37,131 nt of DNA from Oscillatoria sp. HE19RPO (GTDB lineage Bacteria; Cyanobacteriota; Cyanobacteriia; Cyanobacteriales; Laspinemataceae), in the NCBI RefSeq assembly GCF_024220515.1, contig NZ_JAMXOT010000171.1, forward strand, positions 1-37,131, written 5' to 3'. The notes below the pieces were generated by a model, which ran no database searches, was not told the DNA's origin, and saw nothing but the letters and a program-made list of their open reading frames with translations. This document shows, in pieces, positions 35,502 through 37,131 of this stretch. Numbering within the stretch: the first letter of the stretch is position 1; every line of letters starts with the position of its first letter. Both the position numbers and the translations under genes were made by a program.

Positions 35502-36533
35502 TAGACCTCTTGCAAAATAATTTTATGCTATAATAAAAAGTTTTGCTTAATCTTAGCAAATGGCCAGTTATAGCTAATTTTCCGAATCTTTTGCTAAAAA
35601 CCACATAAAATGCTAAAACAGTATTTTGCAGTTCCACAATAAATGAATCATGGAAAATCTATTTTATCTAAATTTGAAACCCCAGCAATTTAAACGGAGA
35701 TTTGGTGTCCAGATTCAAACCTTTAAAGAAATGTTAAAGAGTTTAGAAGAATATCGGTTAGCAAATCCTAAAGACAAACGAGGATCTAAAAACAAATTAA
35801 CTCTTGAACAACAAATCTTAGTAGCATTAGAATATTGGCGAGAATATCGAACTTATTTCCATGTGGGGACAAATTGGGGAATATCTGAATCAACAACTTG
35901 GCGAATTGTTCATTATGTTGAATCAACCTTAATGAAAACTGGAAAATTTGGTATTCCTGGAAAGAAAGCCTTACTCAAAGGTTTTGGGCATCCAGAAGTT
36001 GTAGTAATGGATGTCACCGAAACAGCTGTCGAGCGTCCCAAAAAAAAGCAAAAAAAATACTACTCAGGAAAGAAAAAATGCCACACACTAAAAATGCAAG
36101 TGGTCATAAATCAAGAAACTAAAGAGATTATTTGCCTAAATTTTGGACCGGGACATTGCCATGATTTCAACTTGTTTAAAAAAAGTCAGGTCCATTTCAA
36201 TCCAGAAACCGATAGTTTACAAGATAGTGGATATCAAGGGATAAAAGATTATCATTCTAATAGCTATACTCCTAAAAAGAAACCTAAAAATGGGAGTCTG
36301 TCTGCTTTAGAAAAAGACTACAATCGGGCTTTAGCTAAAGACAGAATTGTGATTGAACATATTAATAGGAGTCTAAAAATTTTCAAAATTTTGTCAAGTC
36401 GTTATCGAAATCGTCGCCGTCGTTATGGTCTCCGGTGTAATTTGTTGGCAGCACTTTACAATTATGAGTTGGCTCTGGGGTCTAAAATTCAAAATCTCTC
36501 ATTATAGCATAGATTTTTTTTGCAAGAGGTCTA
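35502..36533 (+). mobile_element. IS5-family insertion sequence, 1032 bp
   Basis: The terminal inverted repeats are 33 bp (35502-35534 and 36501-36533) and match at 30 of 33 positions, beginning TAGACCTCTTGCAAAA. The element carries one transposase gene. The target duplication is short and ambiguous: either a single G or TAG/TA, because the flanks and ends share TAG. The element appears intact and the ends are little diverged, so the insertion is probably recent. Confidence 0.93.
35650..36507 (+). CDS. IS5-family transposase
   Basis: A full-length 285-residue transposase. An N-terminal helix-turn-helix part (WGISESTTWRIVHYVE) precedes the DDE_Tnp_4-type catalytic core with D121 (VVVMDVTET), D192 (LQDSGYQG) and E236 (IVIEHINRSLK). 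The YSGKKKCHTLKMQVV and GPGHCHDFNLFK motifs are typical of the IS5 group. No frameshift or missing catalytic residue is seen, so it could be active. It is AT-richer than its neighbours, as expected for a mobile gene. Confidence 0.95.
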   Translation: MENLFYLNLKPQQFKRRFGVQIQTFKEMLKSLEEYRLANPKDKRGSKNKLTLEQQILVALEYWREYRTYFHVGTNWGISESTTWRIVHYVESTLMKTGKFGIPGKKALLKGFGHPEVVVMDVTETAVERPKKKQKKYYSGKKKCHTLKMQVVINQETKEIICLNFGPGHCHDFNLFKKSQVHFNPETDSLQDSGYQGIKDYHSNSYTPKKKPKNGSLSALEKDYNRALAKDRIVIEHINRSLKIFKILSSRYRNRRRRYGLRCNLLAALYNYELALGSKIQNLSL

Positions 36534-36545
36534 GTTTTAGCAACG

Positions 36546-36992
36546 TTGCTGACCCTAGGCTTTTCAGCAACACCAACTCTGGCTCAATCCCTAACTTGTG
36601 CGCGGGTTCGCGACCCGGATGGCTGGGTCAATGTGCGAGATTTGTCCAGTGGGCAAGTGGTCGGACGATTGAATAATAACACTCATTTGGCCTATCGATC
36701 GGTGACTTCTGATGGGTTTGCGATTTTAGTTTCTGCGCTGAACCGGGGCGTTCATCAGAGTCGTTTGGAAACGGTACCTAATCGGTACTGTAACGTTTTC
36801 TGGACCGTTCAAGACCCCGATGGTTGGTCAAATCTTCGGAGATCTCCTGGGGGAGATATTATTGGCCGGGTTACCAGTGGAGGGCGAGTTTTGAGAATTG
36901 GAGGGGGAGAAGATTGGGCGCAGGTGATTACCTCCGATGGGACTTTTGGTTATATCCACAATTCGCGCTTACAGGGAATGAGTACCTGGTAA
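36546..36992 (+). CDS. SH3b-domain protein, 3' part left after IS insertion
   Basis: The remaining frame encodes two bacterial SH3 repeats (about VRDPDGWVNVRDLSSGQVVG and VQDPDGWSNLRRSPGGDIIG), a type common in exported cell-wall-associated proteins. The end of a signal peptide (LTLGFSATPTLAQS) precedes them. The only nearby start is a TTG at 36546. This would lack the basic region and half of the hydrophobic core, so export is probably lost. The frame is open back into the IS end to 36513, but no standard start lies there. It is best regarded as a disrupted gene. Confidence 0.85.
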   Translation: MLTLGFSATPTLAQSLTCARVRDPDGWVNVRDLSSGQVVGRLNNNTHLAYRSVTSDGFAILVSALNRGVHQSRLETVPNRYCNVFWTVQDPDGWSNLRRSPGGDIIGRVTSGGRVLRIGGGEDWAQVITSDGTFGYIHNSRLQGMSTW

Positions 36993-37065
36993 GGGATTTC
37001 CAGAAAATAAATTCTGCAAAGCCGTGATAAAATAAGCATTAACCCCGTGACGGAGGAGAACGCAG

Positions 37066-37131
37066 ATGGAATTAACGGATTCGGTGAAAACTTTATTAAT
37101 TGAGACAGCAAAGCAATTGAAAGGAGCCGCG
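37066..37131 (+). CDS. Partial CDS, N-terminus of a possible ISAzo13-like transposase
   Basis: An ATG at 37066 with GGAGGAG nearby (from 37052) opens a frame that is still open at the window end. The 22 residues, MELTDSVKTLLIETAKQL and KGAA, resemble the start of ISAzo13-family transposases as I recall them. The match rests on too few residues to be sure. Confidence 0.4.
   Translation, partial: MELTDSVKTLLIETAKQLKGAA

Overview
The window is chromosomal DNA of a cyanobacterium, most likely a filamentous Oscillatoriales-type species (Oscillatoria/Laspinema-like; the genus is an inference). Support comes from many copies of the HIP1 octamer GCGATCGC, a ferredoxin-dependent sulfite reductase, DUF1825, a TxlA/HCF164-like thioredoxin, a haemagglutinin-CHAT exoprotein and typical cyanobacterial palindromic repeats. 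No tRNA, rRNA, CRISPR array or prophage was seen.

Layout. 1-248: a structured dispersed repeat. 249-4574 (-): a giant secreted TPS-haemagglutinin protein with 23 octapeptide repeats and a C-terminal CHAT caspase-like domain. 4575-6028: a long gene-free stretch. 6029-8116 (+): CPA2 cation/proton antiporter with tandem USP domains. 8160-12534 (-): mtnA, a geranylgeranyl-reductase-like flavoprotein and dxs (methionine salvage and isoprenoid supply). 12535-13164: repeat-rich gap. 13165-15670: a VOC protein, a small membrane protein, a phosphoribosyltransferase and a family 4 uracil-DNA glycosylase. 15777-18721 (-): an exported hypothetical protein overlapping pyrF, then tyrS. 19148-21070 (+): class A penicillin-binding protein. 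21446-23596 (-): DUF1825, lepB, a membrane protein and a NIL-ferredoxin. 23842-27508: a membrane thioredoxin, murG, an exported NTF2-like protein and a GtrA protein. 28736-33015 (+): sir, a DUF389 membrane protein and rsmE. 33153-33557 (-): a small amphipathic/Pro-Ala-Lys-rich protein. 33823-34380: a dense repeat array. 34426-35049 (+): a lipase-like hydrolase. 35502-36533: an IS5-family element inserted in the signal-peptide codons of an SH3b-domain gene. 37066 to the end: the start of a possible transposase.

Most genes are housekeeping: cell wall (PBP1A, murG), secretion (lepB), pyrimidine synthesis (pyrF), isoprenoids (dxs), translation (tyrS, rsmE), DNA repair (UDG) and sulfur assimilation (sir). 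The main oddities are the CHAT exoprotein, a sulfite reductase with a C-terminal ribbon-helix-helix-like DNA-binding tail, an IS that splits a signal peptide at an exactly reconstructable site, and several families of palindromic repeats whose arms differ between copies but stay complementary.
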